From NCBI GenBank assembly GCA_019914945.1, contig CM034105.1, forward strand, positions 12,958,001 to 13,022,000: a stretch of 64,000 bases of DNA, given 5' to 3'. Below are positions 12,015-23,616 of the stretch, piece by piece (positions within the stretch are counted from its first letter, which is position 1; each line of letters begins with the position of its first letter). This DNA is from Typha latifolia (taxonomy: Eukaryota; Streptophyta; Magnoliopsida; Poales; Typhaceae). Under the pieces are notes generated by a model. The model made no database searches, was not told the DNA's origin, and saw only the letters and a list, made by a program, of their open reading frames with translations. The position numbers and the translations under genes are program-made.

Positions 12015-14660
12015 CAGAAAATGGGTCTGGCCTTTTGGTGCAAATTTCTCATTTATTTTCATTATTCATCTTGATATTAAAAGTTAGTAAGGTTATGCCA
12101 TTATTGTGATCTCTTCTCTTTCTTCATCTAAAGGTTAATCACAAATGGACTAAACAAAACTTCTTGCCTACACTTATAACAAAATAAATTAGTTTATTTT
12201 TCACAATAATAGCTTAATACTGATCTGGATGGATCTTTCCTTTCCCAGTTATGAAAGGATAAATAATTAAACTATAATAAATCATTTTGCTCCTATCAAT
12301 TAAGTAGGATAAATGACTAGGGTTGTTGCATTACGACTTCCGAGGCATGTGAACCTAACACTTATGCTATTAATTAGTTGGGCAATGTGGTCAGTCGCAA
12401 GGAGAGGTAGATATCGTTAAGCATCAGGTTTGAATAATTGGGTGCACTTCATGTGATACAACAATAATTTTTCTTAGCAGTTTCATGTGACCTAACTACT
12501 AATTAGTGGAAGAGGTGGTGATGCATGAAAATTACATTGTAATTTTATTATTATATTTATACCGCCTTTGTTTTTATTATCTTAAAATCATGACATTAAT
12601 CCACTTAACAGGCAGATTAATTACATAACATAACATTAGGCCTTGTAGGCTCACACGGCCCATTCGATGATTCGGCCCAATAAATTTAGCCCAATGGATC
12701 GAGAGAAGTCCAATCCATTAAAATTCTAGGGAATTTCAGGAATCACACCTATATTTTATATATTTTATAATTCACATCCTGATTTTTAGGTTTTTATAAC
12801 TCAACGCCTACTTTTTTTTTATAATTCTCATTTAACACCCTTTAAACGGTATCAGCAAAAAAATATTCTATTATAATATATAAAATATTTTTTAAATACC
12901 TAAATTACCTATGACTTCTTGACAGAAGGGACAGAGAGAAAAAATAATGGTAAAAATATTTTAGTAATTTTGTCGATATTAATTAGTCAAAATAATGTTG
13001 AGAGTTATAGAGAAAAACGAGGAGTTGAGTTATATAAAAGACGAAGTGTAAATTATAAAATAAATAAAATATAGAGGTAATATTTTTATCTCTCTAAGTA
13101 ATTCCAAGCTTTCATCAATAAATATATATATATTAATCCATTAGTCCAATCACTGTCACTACGTGACCTTCATAGTATCATCTAGACTAGTCTAAGCAAA
13201 CAAATATCTCTATCACAATAGTGATAATTGGATTGGATTAAACGAGCCCAACTATAATGTTATAAAAACAATTCAATTATTAAATAAATTAATTTTGTAA
13301 AACTACGATCACAGTCCTAAGAATTCAGAGCTGCTGCCCACCTGCATGAACACGATTAACGAGGGCAGAGTCCTAGGAATTTGTAAACAGACACGAGTAA
13401 TCAATCTACTATACACCATTGAGGATATTTGATAGCCATGCCATGAGAACACTAGAAATATTATTTGGTAGTTTACCAACGTAGAAGAGAAGCAAAGAGT
13501 TAGTAGCAACTCTGTGCACACCCCACAGTTCAGTTCATAGAGCTAAGATTTCATGTGATATCCATGTGAAGTTGTGGCCCTCTCAAATTATATCTCTCAT
13601 TTTTCCTCCTCTAAAGGAGATTAGACTATGAGCTGGTAAATTAATCATAAATTTATTAGCAAAGTAAAATTTAAATTGATTTTATTTCCGGTCCTAAAAA
13701 TCAAATATTTGTATTAATTTACTTGCTAGCTGACAACCAAACCTGGCTTCTCGGTTGGCCTCCAGCTGTGAATTAACACTTGGCATTGGGCGAGTTTTAT
13801 ATGTTACCAGAAAACATTCACTTGTTTCCATCCTTAGTTTATTATTATAAAATTTATAGCAGTAAAATAACTTCTTCTTTTTTGAAAAAAAAAGCTGCAT
13901 CTAATAAGAGACTAAGACTGAGAAGAACATAATAATTTATAGTTAATTTCTCATTTGCAGCAGTGGGTCACAGCAATAAACGAGATCAGTTGGACAAAAA
14001 GACATCCCCCACAATTGTTGGTCTCATTTGACTCCCAACTTTTGGTTTATTTATCTGCCAGCAATACCATTCATATCCAACCCCTTACTTCTGTCTCCAT
14101 TCCTTAATTTCTACTCATTTTCCTCTCCTAAACCATACACATCTTTTCAACTAAACAGATGCACTCTGTGATCTCTTTTTTTATCCGCATAAATTTCACA
14201 ACTAAGAAAAAAAATTAACTATGTCGACTCTTCGAACTAAAATAGAATACTAAGTATAAATTATCCTAAATTAACTTAAATATAAAATGAAAGGAGAACA
14301 ATATTTTAAAATAAAAAATGAAGAGTATTTTAGATATTTAATTTTTTTTTATTACTAAAGGTACTTATTACAAATTTTTCTAAATTTAATTAAATTCATA
14401 ATATACAAAGGAAAAACCACTTGGGTAAAGTATTAATCATAGTCTAAGTATACCTTTTGACAAAAATGAATCTGCCTTCTCTCTCTTTATGATCCATTAG
14501 GAGATATGCTTTGTGTGGGTATTAGTGTATATATATACTTAAAAAGGGAAGAATTAAAAAGAATCTCTACAAAAGTTTGGGAATTGTTACAATAAGTTTA
14601 AAATGTAGGTAGTGATATGCAAAATGGAAAATGTTTTTCGTCACTTGGGCTCGGTAGTGA
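10278..14660. other. Long AT-rich intergenic region
   Basis: About 4.4 kb of AT-rich DNA, including a (TA)n tract near 11983-12013 and an ATT repeat near 10800-10820. No exon, RNA gene or clear transposon was recognised. Confidence 0.5.
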
Positions 14661-14669
14661 TATGGGGGG

Positions 14670-14692
14670 AGAGAGAGAGAGAGAGAGAGAGG
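14670..14692. repeat. (GA)n tract in the ERF promoter
   Basis: About 11 GA units lie some 230 bp upstream of the uORF and 650 bp upstream of the ERF start codon. GA/CT tracts are common near plant core promoters. Confidence 0.85.
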
Positions 14693-14926
14693 TTTGATAA
14701 GGATAAATCACAGCCATAGATTTCTCATCTCTTTGCTCCCATCCTCATCTCTTCGGGTTCTCCTCCTCCGTTGGCTTTAAATATTCCCCACCGAGAATTT
14801 TGACCTCCCTTTTGCACCTCTGCTTGGGGTTTTAGAGAAGAAAAGGAGGGGGGAGGGGAGAGAGAAGCGAAGGTAGAAGAAGAAGAGCGAGGTGGGTTTA
14901 AGAAGAAGAAGAGATCTAAGACATAT

Positions 14927-15045
14927 ATGTCGTCTGATTCCTTCTTCCATCTCGTAGTGCTCGCTTTCCTCCTCTTCTCCTTCGTCTCCTCCTCCTCCCG
15001 CATGCAACAGAGGCTTCAAGGCTGGAACAAGATTTCGATGCGAAG
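14927..15045 (+). other. Upstream ORF / leader exon of the ERF gene
   Basis: The ATG at 14927 begins MSSDSFFHLVVLAFLLFSFV, a classic hydrophobic signal-peptide-like run, and continues to a good donor (GCGAAG then GTATGA) at 15045/15046. A matching acceptor (TTTTGTAACGCAG) ends at 15323, five bases before the ERF ATG at 15329. If spliced this way, the upstream frame has 39 codons in exon 1 and is out of frame with the ERF start, so it would be an overlapping uORF. It may be a translational control element or a chance frame in the leader. The intron prediction rests on consensus only. Confidence 0.45.
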
Positions 15046-15328
15046 GTATGAAGCTCATCTTAGATTTCTTGATCTATTTTGGGGAATACCCATCTCGTTT
15101 TTTTTTTTTTTTTTAATGTTTTCGTTCTAATTTTTCTTTCTCTTTGGTGGCCACAGGATTGGATTTGGGATGAAATATTTTGGTTTCCAGCACATAGAGG
15201 CGTATAGTTTTCTCTTCATCTTCTTAAGAGGCCCTCACTTGGCATAGCTTCGGAAACCTTTCTCAGATCTTAGGTTTCGCTTTCCTCTTCTTCTTTTTTT
15301 CCCCCTTCGATTTTGTAACGCAGGCAAG

Positions 15329-16072
15329 ATGCTCGACAAAATGTCCAAGAAGAAAAACCCCCACAAGAGATTAGTACCGGCGACCGCGAAAAGGGTCCGG
15401 GTCGTCTTCGACGACCCAGATGCGACGGATTCAAGCGAAGACGAAAGGCCCATGGCCACTCATCTCAAGAAGAAGCGAGTCATCCACGAGTTTTTCGTCA
15501 ACCCCTTCCTCTCCACAGATCAAAATGGGAAAACCCCAAAACCCAGCAAAACCCAGAAGCAATCTAAGCCCAAGACCTCTTCGAACTCCTCTTCGAGCAC
15601 CTCGTCCTCCCCCACCACCACCACCAAGTACAAAGGTGTTCGTCAAAGGAAATGGGGCAAATGGGCCGCTGAGATCCGCGACCCGTTTCGCGGCGGCCGT
15701 CTCTGGCTCGGCACCTTCGATACGGCGGAGGACGCCGCTTCCGCTTACCAAGCCAAAGCGAAGCGCTTCGAGGAGGAGAAAGAGAGGATGTGGGCCCTCT
15801 CCTCGTCCGCGTCCGCGTCCGCCTCCACATCCACATCCTCATCCGACTCAGCGTCAGAGGACCGCACCGCCGCCGAGCTACTCGACCAGATACCCCTCCC
15901 CAAAGCGGATCTGGATGTCATCTTCGGGTTCGACCCATTTGGGGATTTCTGCGACGACCCGGGAATCCTCGTCGAGGAGATCCCACTCTGGCTCGACGAG
16001 ATCCCACTCTGGGATCCCACTGACGGCGTCGATTTCGCAAGCGTGGACGCGTGGATGAATCGTGAGCTCTGA
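15329..16072 (+). CDS. AP2/ERF transcription factor, CRF type (group VI / VI-L), 247 aa
   Basis: A nuclear DNA-binding regulator. Residues about 22-39 ([17 protein letters not shown] core) match the CRF/TEH motif that defines cytokinin response factors. One AP2/ERF domain spans about 99-147: [19 protein letters not shown], then [19 protein letters not shown]. The conserved WAAEIRDP and [12 protein letters not shown] blocks and three Trp residues indicate GCC-box-type DNA binding. After AASAY the usual D-x-AA-x-x-x-RG end is replaced by [15 protein letters not shown], resembling the divergent VI-L branch (Arabidopsis ERF116-119), by memory. A Ser/Ala repeat linker (158-175) leads to an acidic C-terminus with two near-identical EIPLW repeats at about 217-227, likely an activation region. 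The ATG at 15329 directly follows a predicted leader-intron acceptor; a second Met at residue 5 is an alternative start. Confidence 0.88.
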   Translation: MLDKMSKKKNPHKRLVPATAKRVRVVFDDPDATDSSEDERPMATHLKKKRVIHEFFVNPFLSTDQNGKTPKPSKTQKQSKPKTSSNSSSSTSSSPTTTTKYKGVRQRKWGKWAAEIRDPFRGGRLWLGTFDTAEDAASAYQAKAKRFEEEKERMWALSSSASASASTSTSSSDSASEDRTAAELLDQIPLPKADLDVIFGFDPFGDFCDDPGILVEEIPLWLDEIPLWDPTDGVDFASVDAWMNREL

Positions 16073-18489
16073 GAGGCCAACAATTTTTGCTGCTCTTCTA
16101 ATATATTCAGTATTTACCTTATAATTAAATTATATATTACTATGAGTGCAGTGTGTGGGCGGAAATCTCTTGGGTTTTTCTGAGCTGCAAGAGCCACCCC
16201 CAAGAAATTTCTTTTTGTAATCCTACACACTTGTTATTATTATTAGAGATGTAATTGTTGTTACTTATTATTATGCTGTTGTTAGTGTTATAACTTCTTC
16301 AATTGAGGTATATGCATTTGATAATTAAATGAGAATGGAAATGAAGGTGGTGTGGTGGGGGCTTTGTCTTTATGGTTTCATGGCTGTCATGCTCACCCTT
16401 CTCCATGCTTGCTTGCTTGTTGCTTCTCTCTTTTCTTGGTCATGGGTAAGAATGGTGGGCCACCAAAAAAGAAAGGGGGAATAAGACTGTTGGGCTGTTG
16501 GTCTTGGTGTTGGAATCGTATGTTTCAGAATGGTCTCTCTCCTTTGTTCGGTTGGGATTTGGGGAATGGAAGAAAGAGAGAGGAAAATTCTACAGTATTC
16601 TTCTCTTTTTGTGTGAAGGAGAAGAAGGGGGGCTCTCTATTCTCTATAACAGGTGTAAAATGAATTAAGTTTTACATTTAAAGAATTTACTGGTGGGAAA
16701 AAAGAGAGTAAAATTTGATAAGCCATGCTATGTTTTGTTGATTAATGGAGGTCCCTATCACGTGCCTGCTTCACTGAGGTGAGGCAATTTGAGCTTACTC
16801 TAGTGGAGTAGTACTGTGACATCTTTGACCAGGGGAAAGCACCCAATAAGGAGCCGAGTTTTTTTTTCTTTCTTTCTTTTTTAATTCAACAGTACTTTCT
16901 CCGTATTCTTTTGGTGTGTATCTACCTTGAGATTCCTATATGGCTGCTCTATTAAATTATACGAGAGACAGAGAGAGAGAGAGAGAGACAGTTTTTTTTT
17001 TTCTTTCTCAGATCTCTCCTATGCCCAAGCTCTCTCTCAGCCGGATCCCTCTCCTACTTTGTTACCGCTTAAAACTCTAAGTTTTCTCGAATGCATTCTC
17101 GGTTAGAATATAACATATAAGAATTACTATTCTTTAACGGCTTAAGCTATTAGAGTAATTTGTGAGTTAACATAATATGAGAGCCAAAAGTTATAAGATT
17201 AATTTTGTCGTACTTATCTTTGCTTGAAAATATAAAATTCTACCTATTTAAATTAAATTTATTTTTTGGATCAATTAAAATGATTCAGCCCAAAAATAAA
17301 AGAAGAGGGTTAAAATATAAAATATAAAAACTATTCGTTCTCTAATGACGTTAATTTTTTAAGACACCTGCCTCAGTGGGCCTACCTGATATAAAAGACC
17401 AAAAAATATATATATATATATATATATATAACTTTGATTAGTGTTTTATAACTCGTTGATATGACTTCATCTATTTTTTCTTTTAAATTCTATGATGTAA
17501 AAGACATGCATTAACCTGGTTGTGAAGCTTTAGAGACCTTGTGTTAAAATTGGTTCACTAGAGAAGCCTAACTTCCAGCGGCTATGTGGAAAAAAAAAAT
17601 CTACTTTATCCCTCTTTTTTTCTTTTAAAAAAAAAAATCCTATCCGGCTATCAATAGTAGTACTTAACAACTTGAAGGGAAAAAATATAAATAAAATAAA
17701 AGCCATTGTTAAAAATCTAATCTTTTGCTCAAGGGGTACTAAGTTGGGGCATTACATCTAATATTTGTCACTTAATAATATAATTACATAACACGTGAAG
17801 TACTTCTCGTGCATATCATGTGCTCTACTTTGGGTTGGAGATCCATACAAAACTGAAGGCATTCTTTGTACTGCCAAAAGGAAAAGTTAGTGTTTTTTTT
17901 GGTCAGAAAGAATGGAAAAAAAAAGACCAATGACATTATAATGGTCACTAATAACAGCAGCGAGTTGGTTAAAGTCTTTTATAAATATCTTTGGGCAGAG
18001 TGAATATTTTTTGGAGTACAAACATTAAGCAGCATTAATGTACTGGTTTTTTTTTTTATGAGGTTGTTTAAGCTGTAGCTGGTCGGTGTGGTAATTCACA
18101 TATATATGGATTTTATATAGGGAAAAGTTTCAAACAATGACAGTCAAAAACAACATTAAAAAAGAGTATGATATGAAAATTACAGAAGAAATATATGAAG
18201 AGGTCTAATTACAGATAACTCAAAGATGGGTATTAATCATAACATTATTAAATTATAGGGGTGTGTCCCTACCACTGTCCTGAATCTTTATTGCATTATC
18301 TGATCAAAATCTATGCTAGTATTTCTATTCAACCAATAATTTGTCAGAGACTTTTGTCGGTTGTTGCATCTCCGTGCACCCGAGTTGATGACCAGAAGCT
18401 CACGTTTTTCCTAGTGGAGTTCAAAGAACTACTTTCTGGCTGCTTCCATTATTCCATCATTTTTCCCTTCGAAACCAGCACCTTTAACC
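16073..18489. other. Intergenic region between ERF and TKPR2-like genes
   Basis: Contains the ERF 3' flank, a GA tract near 16969-16990, a (TA)n tract near 17405-17431 and AT-rich filler. The 16352-16663 plus-strand open frame is Trp/Cys-rich with no domain and is probably non-coding. Confidence 0.5.
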
Positions 18490-20227
18490 TCACAGGAGTC
18501 CCTTATCCTGGAAGCTCTTGATGCAGTCATCAAACATTTGCTGTAGAGATTTGAAAGGAGACAAACCGAGCTCCCTAATCTTGGTGGTATCCATGCTATG
18601 TGAATTGTTATCTCCTCTTTGATCGCCACACCTGAATTTTTTTTTTTCATTCAATTTAGCAATTTAATTAGCACAAAGTAAGATAGCAACTCATATGATC
18701 AAGAATAATTGATAGAAATATATAGCATCGATCACTTGTTAGGGATGGGATAGAGGGGGTATTTGGACTTGATCATCTCCATGATCTCTGACCAATGAGC
18801 AACATCATTGGAGCAGATGAGCCTCCCTGATGCTCTTCTTTCATCCATGGCTAGGATGTGGCCGCGGACCACGTCGTCGATATGAACAAATCCGACCGTC
18901 ATGTTAGGGTATTTAATTTGTTCTCCTGTGATAAAATCATACTAACTATTATCTATCAGCTTAACCTTAAGCATTTTTACAAGATAACCGAGTTAATATA
19001 CTATTAGAGATAGTATTTTTTTAATTAATTAAAAGATTTTTCTTTTCCATTAGCTTAACCTAGAATGTTTTGGCACTTAGTAAGTCCAAAATATGAGCCT
19101 CGAAATATAAATACTAAAAATACTGGGCATGAAATATAATTTAATTTGTTCTCCATTGATATATACGTGCATGTATTCTACAAAACCTTTCAACAAGGAG
19201 AGTATCATTTGGAGAGTGCTCGTGGGCTGCGGCGAGAGCAACGGACCGACGACGAATGACGGGTTGACGACGACGAGGTCGACGCCGAACTCTTCTGCCA
19301 GTCGCCACGCCTCCTTCTCGGCCATCGTCTTCGCGTACGCATACCACAACTGCCATGCATGCGTGCAAAAATAAAAAATAAAAATAAAAAATTTAAAATC
19401 CCAAACTAATCAAAGAACTCACCACGTACCATTTAACTAAGAGGACGTATGAGGAAGGAGATCTAAGTGCTTACGTTGTTCCTTTTACAGTACTCAGGAT
19501 CACTCCAGTGCGACTCGTTTAATGGGGAGATTAGAGTTGCATCGTCTCGGTATCTAATGGAAGAGCACGAAGAGGTGAGCACGAGACGTGGCTTAGAGCT
19601 AGTTTTTGAGCAGGATTTGAGCACGTTTGCCGTGCCTTTTATGGCTGGATTAATTAAAGTTTCCTGCAGATTATTTTGATCACGGTGAGGACTAAATATT
19701 AATTGTATATATTTATAGTGATTAATTTAGACCTGAATGTTTTGGTCATAGGCGACGACAACAGGAGAGGCAGTGTGGAATACGCCATCTACACCGTCCA
19801 CGGCTTCATCAAAGCTTCCCTCCACCATTAGATCAGCCTTCACCAACTTGAGCCTCTCTTTGGCACCATCCATACTCCATAGGAATCCAACCTTGCCTTC
19901 ATCCCCTTAATTAATAATTAAATAAGAAATACTTAAGTGAGTTAAGCTAATTAATTCATAAACGTCTCTAAAAACTTGGAGAGATATTTTATACGGATAA
20001 CCTTGTTATCCTTGTGTAAATTTTTATGTTTAAATCAAAATTAAAATAGTAACTGATCAAGTTTTAAAGTCATATCTGAAATAGTTTAAGCTAATCTAAC
20101 TAAGCCCCATTAGAGTACCTGGATCCCTTACTGTGGCTCGTACTTTGTAGCCCTTTGCTAGGAGTCCTTTGATGAGATAGGCAGCTATGAAGCCAGTCCC
20201 TCCTGTCACACAGTACTCCTCTGCCAT
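18490..20227 (-). CDS. TKPR2: Tetraketide alpha-pyrone reductase 2-like (CCR-like SDR), 321 aa, six exons
   Basis: An NADPH-dependent extended short-chain reductase. TKPR2/CCRL6 of Arabidopsis reduces tetraketide alpha-pyrones to sporopollenin precursors in the anther tapetum. Exons in transcription order are 20119-20227, 19733-19905, 19475-19663, 19187-19349, 18736-18925 and 18490-18631. All introns are GT-AG, they total 966 nt, and the frame stays open to TGA. Visible marks are the dinucleotide-binding start [12 protein letters not shown] near residue 7, [14 protein letters not shown] at about 31-44, VFHTASPV, the SSCSSIRYR catalytic-Ser region, and the YxxxK centre in [26 protein letters not shown] and the SMDTTKI...[10 protein letters not shown]...DKGLL C-terminal block follow. 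It has WYAYAK rather than the KNWYCYGK of true cinnamoyl-CoA reductases. A TATATAAG box lies at about 20286-20293. Similarity to TKPR2 is from memory but extensive over all exons. Confidence 0.88.
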
Positions 20228-20285
20228 CTATCTCTAACACTAATAATTTTATATATCAATCCATTGTTTAGTTGTGATATGATAC

Positions 20286-20293
20286 TTATATAG
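20286..20293 (-). promoter_or_regulatory. TATA box of the TKPR2-like gene
   Basis: On the minus strand the sequence reads TTTTCTATATAAGTATC about 60 bp before the ATG at 20227, which fits the predicted start of this gene. Confidence 0.6.
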
Positions 20294-20299
20294 AAAAGG

Positions 20300-22393
20300 G
20301 CATGGTCAAGATTATGCTTTTGTTAATTTGATTGATCACTTCATGTTAGAGTTGAGTTAAGTTTAGAGTTAGGCAGGTCATGTGGGAAGAACAAGTTGGG
20401 AGATTTAGTGAGTTTGTGTCATGACTCATGCATGTACTCTTCAATGAAATGCGTGACATTAATTGAAGTTTGTTAGGAAGGATCAATCAGATATTTAGAG
20501 ATGTGCGTAATCATTAGCAAATAAAGATATTGATATAATTCTTTTTTTTTCCTCTTTCGATACTTATACTTTCTTCGTTGGAATTAAGGACCATATTTTT
20601 CTATTTAATCTCATATATTTATGAATTATCTGCCTACAGTCAAGTCAATTCACTAAAAATAAAATGGAGCCTGTTACAAATTAAATATAAGTTAAGGCCT
20701 AGGTATTGAGATTGGTTTCTCGTGGATCCCCACTAGTGGATTTAGTGAAGTTATTTAATCCACAATCAAGGTGACAGGGATTAACATGGAATGGTAGTTT
20801 TGTATCGATTTTTACTTTTGAAAGGAATGGTAGTTTTGTATTAAAATGCTAAAGTTTTGGAAGAATTGGTTAATGGGAAGATCGAAATTTACATCAACCA
20901 ACTAATCCAAAGACATTGAAGAGTAGGTCTAGTGTAGCTTTATTAAGTATACAATTATGATAATAAGATCACAGTTTAACGAAACAAACACGTAAGAAAT
21001 TGATTATATATATATACATAGAGGAGAATTTAAAGAGCAGTACTATCTCTGTCGGCCCTATCAGAGAGTTCTACTAGGGTTTCGATTTCCTTTCTTCCCT
21101 TGTCGCAAGGGTCTTCCATTTTGCCACCGGTGACTTGACCTCTCTCCCTTCTCCTAGCCGGTGGCTAGGAGGGGAGGTGCTTTTTACCTCCCTTGAGAAA
21201 AAAAGAAAATTTCCCTCATTTTCTCTCTTTCCATTGTCCTCTTCCTGAAGATATTGGCCTAATCTGTGCCTTATTGTGGCTCTTTCCTCCTGCCGATCTC
21301 CTCTAATTACCTTCTCCACATCCGTTGTCATTGACCTCCTCTTTAGCCAATTCACCGCTATTGGATCCACTCCTCTATCCACATCATCTACCCCAGTATT
21401 ATCCTCCTCTTTTCATCTGCTGCCGTGTTACTGTAGCAGACCTGCCACTAACCTGCCTATTTATCCACTCCGCTGCCTACTGTTCTCTTGTTCGAGTTGC
21501 GACATTGTGGTCTCTCTTAGGTTTATATGTTTTCTTCTTCTTCTTCTTCTTCTTCTAATGTAGGTTAACTGGTTAAGAGTCTCTCCTTTTAAGAAACCTG
21601 CAGGGCTATGTATTTTCGACTGTTGGGTCGTGACAAAACTGCATGCTAACTTTTAACCCTTTTGCTCATGCAAATTCCCAAGGTTGTGCTTCATATTGTT
21701 CTTTTTTTTTTTCCCTAAGGTTTGATATATATATAAGTATAGTATTGTTTCTATACTGTAGTAGCCAAGTGAGGACTTATTTTAACGCGTCGCCCTATTT
21801 TTCTCTCTCAATGTGTGTGTTCACTGATTTAGTAAAATGATGTGCTTGCCCTAAATAAAAGAACTATACTGATGTGCGATGGAGAAGTATTTAGAGAAAT
21901 TTGAGATATCTACTGAATACCATGCTTTCATTTGATTGTGATTTGGACGCCTAATATTTAGAGTAGCTTTGCCTGTATTGTTTAAGAACAAAGCTAAATT
22001 GAAATTAAAAAGAATTTTCACCCAATTTTTTACTTAAGATCACATAATGCTATACAAGCTGGGCTAACAGATTAAATCATTAGCTTTAGAATATATTATA
22101 AGGCAAAAAAAGAAGGCTCACCTTGTCTTATCTATCAATCAGTATAACATTAACTCTCCATATTTCTCATCTAAATTTGAAACATACACAATCATCTACT
22201 TATTCGACTTACTTCTTGAAGATATATCCACGAAGAAAAAGGCCAACTAAGAAAGAGACAAAAATATATACACAAGAAGAGTTGAAATAGACCAATTACT
22301 CTCTTTTTTAAAGCTTCAATACTAACTTTGAATCTCTTCATACCTTCTCTATATCTGCTTACAAATTGATACTACTCTCTATAACTGTGGACT
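20300..22393. other. Intergenic region, TKPR2-like promoter and MYB 3' flank
   Basis: AT-rich except for 21050-21560, a pyrimidine-rich island beginning TACTAGGGTTTCGATTTCC and ending in a (CTT)n run at about 21533-21557. That island looks like a gene leader or an unnamed repeat, but its open frames show no domain. Confidence 0.45.
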
Positions 22394-23379
22394 TTATCTA
22401 AAGAGAACGAGTGTCGGAATAGTAATCTTCTCAAGTTCTATTGTTGCCTCCACCTCCTTAATATCTTTCTTCTCTGAAAATATACTTGGTGGAGAAGAGG
22501 TGGAGATTGTAAGATCGAGGTTTAAATCAGGCAGCATGCGGCCATTGTCTTCGATGCAGCTTGTGGCATCTGAAACACGATCGTCGTCAGTCGGGGAGTA
22601 CAAAATTTTGCAGTCCATGCATCCATGGTGCATGGAGCACTTAGTCGAAAGCTCGTCAGTCTTTGAGTTCTCCTGCTGTAGATAGAGGGAGAGGCTCTCA
22701 GTAACTCGGTGTTTATTGGGATTAATCCCCATGCTCATAAGCTTCCTCCTTAGATGAGAGTTCCAATAATTCTTCACCTCATTGTCTGTTCTCCCAGGTA
22801 GTCTCCCGGCAATCAATGACCAACTGGAAGAATTACCATGGAAAAATAAATTAAGTTAAAGAAGGATGTGCAACTACTAATGTTCATCGTAAGGTTTCAA
22901 ATTCTAAAGAAGACTATGTATACATAAATATAAGTTCAGTAAACAGCCTCTTGAGCAATGAGTAAAACTACGCACATCTACTCTCTTGAGACACAACATA
23001 AATAGTGATCAATGATAGAATTCAAGCATACCGGTTACCAAGCAATGCATGAAGCTTGATGATTAGGTCTTCTTCATCCTCTGCAAAGTTTCCTCTCTTC
23101 ACATCGGGTCGTAGGTAATTGATCCATCGAAGCCTGCAACTCTTCCCGCAACGCTGCAACCCTAGAGCAATAGCATCAAAGAATAGTTAATGATCAATCA
23201 AAATTGCTAGATTTCATGTAGCATCTAACTAATTTGTAATACAAACCTGCAGCCTTAGGTACTGATCTCCAACAGCCTTCACCATGGGTTAGGATGTAGT
23301 TGAGTAGCTTCTGGTCCTCTTGCCTTGACCATGCTCCCTTGTAGTTCTTGTCATCCTTATCACAACAACGCTTCCTCAT
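22394..23379 (-). CDS. R2R3-MYB transcription factor with EAR motif (subgroup 4-like), 230 aa
   Basis: A nuclear regulator, likely a repressor. Exons are 23247-23379, 23032-23161 and 22394-22823 (693 nt), with the two intron positions typical of R2R3-MYB genes. R2 carries W17, W37 and W57 around [20 protein letters not shown] and [17 protein letters not shown]3 (about 69-115) carries F70 and two Trp, ending in [14 protein letters not shown]. The bHLH-binding signature DLx2Kx3Lx6Lx3R is intact in [20 protein letters not shown]. The C-terminus has [10 protein letters not shown], an LxLxL EAR repression motif like the C2 motif of subgroup 4 (MYB3/4/7/32), which repress phenylpropanoid genes. One extra residue (Tyr13) sits in the usual NKGAW start of R2. 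A TATATATA box near 23471-23480 precedes the ATG by about 95 bp. Subgroup placement is inference; R2R3-MYB identity is firm. Confidence 0.9.
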
Positions 23380-23480
23380 TGTCGTAGAGAGATAGAGATA
23401 TACCCAGAGAAGAGAGAAAGAGAGAGAGAGAGAGGTGTGATTGTAGGTTAGTAAAAGCAAGGGAAATGTACATATATATA

Positions 23481-23483
<3 letters not shown>

Positions 23484-23513
<30 letters not shown>
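23484..23513. repeat. (GA)n tract in MYB promoter
   Basis: About 15 GA units just upstream of the MYB TATA box on the minus strand. A second shorter GA run is in the leader near 23414-23435. Confidence 0.9.
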
Positions 23514-23515
<2 letters not shown>

Positions 23516-23570
23516 TATAAGATGGGAGAGGGAGTTTGACTAGAAAGACTGGTGGTTTAGGTATGAAGAG

Positions 23571-23572
<2 letters not shown>

Positions 23573-23614
<42 letters not shown>
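23573..23614. repeat. (GT)n microsatellite in MYB promoter
   Basis: About 21 GT units lie about 200 bp upstream of the MYB start. GT/CA tracts can form Z-DNA and are length-polymorphic. Confidence 0.95.

Positions 23615-23616
<2 letters not shown>

Noticed and set aside
15420..16058. Alternative plus-strand frame across the ERF gene
   Set aside because: Pro/Arg/Ser-rich shadow of the AP2/ERF frame, with no domain.
16352..16663. 103-codon plus-strand frame downstream of the ERF
   Set aside because: Trp/Cys/Lys-rich translation with no family resemblance; probably 3' flank of the ERF transcript.
18732..18734. TGA right after IPNK as the TKPR2-like stop codon
   Set aside because: It overlaps a GT donor; splicing to 18631 restores the family's SMDTTKI...MFDDCI C-terminus, and the total coding length stays a multiple of three.
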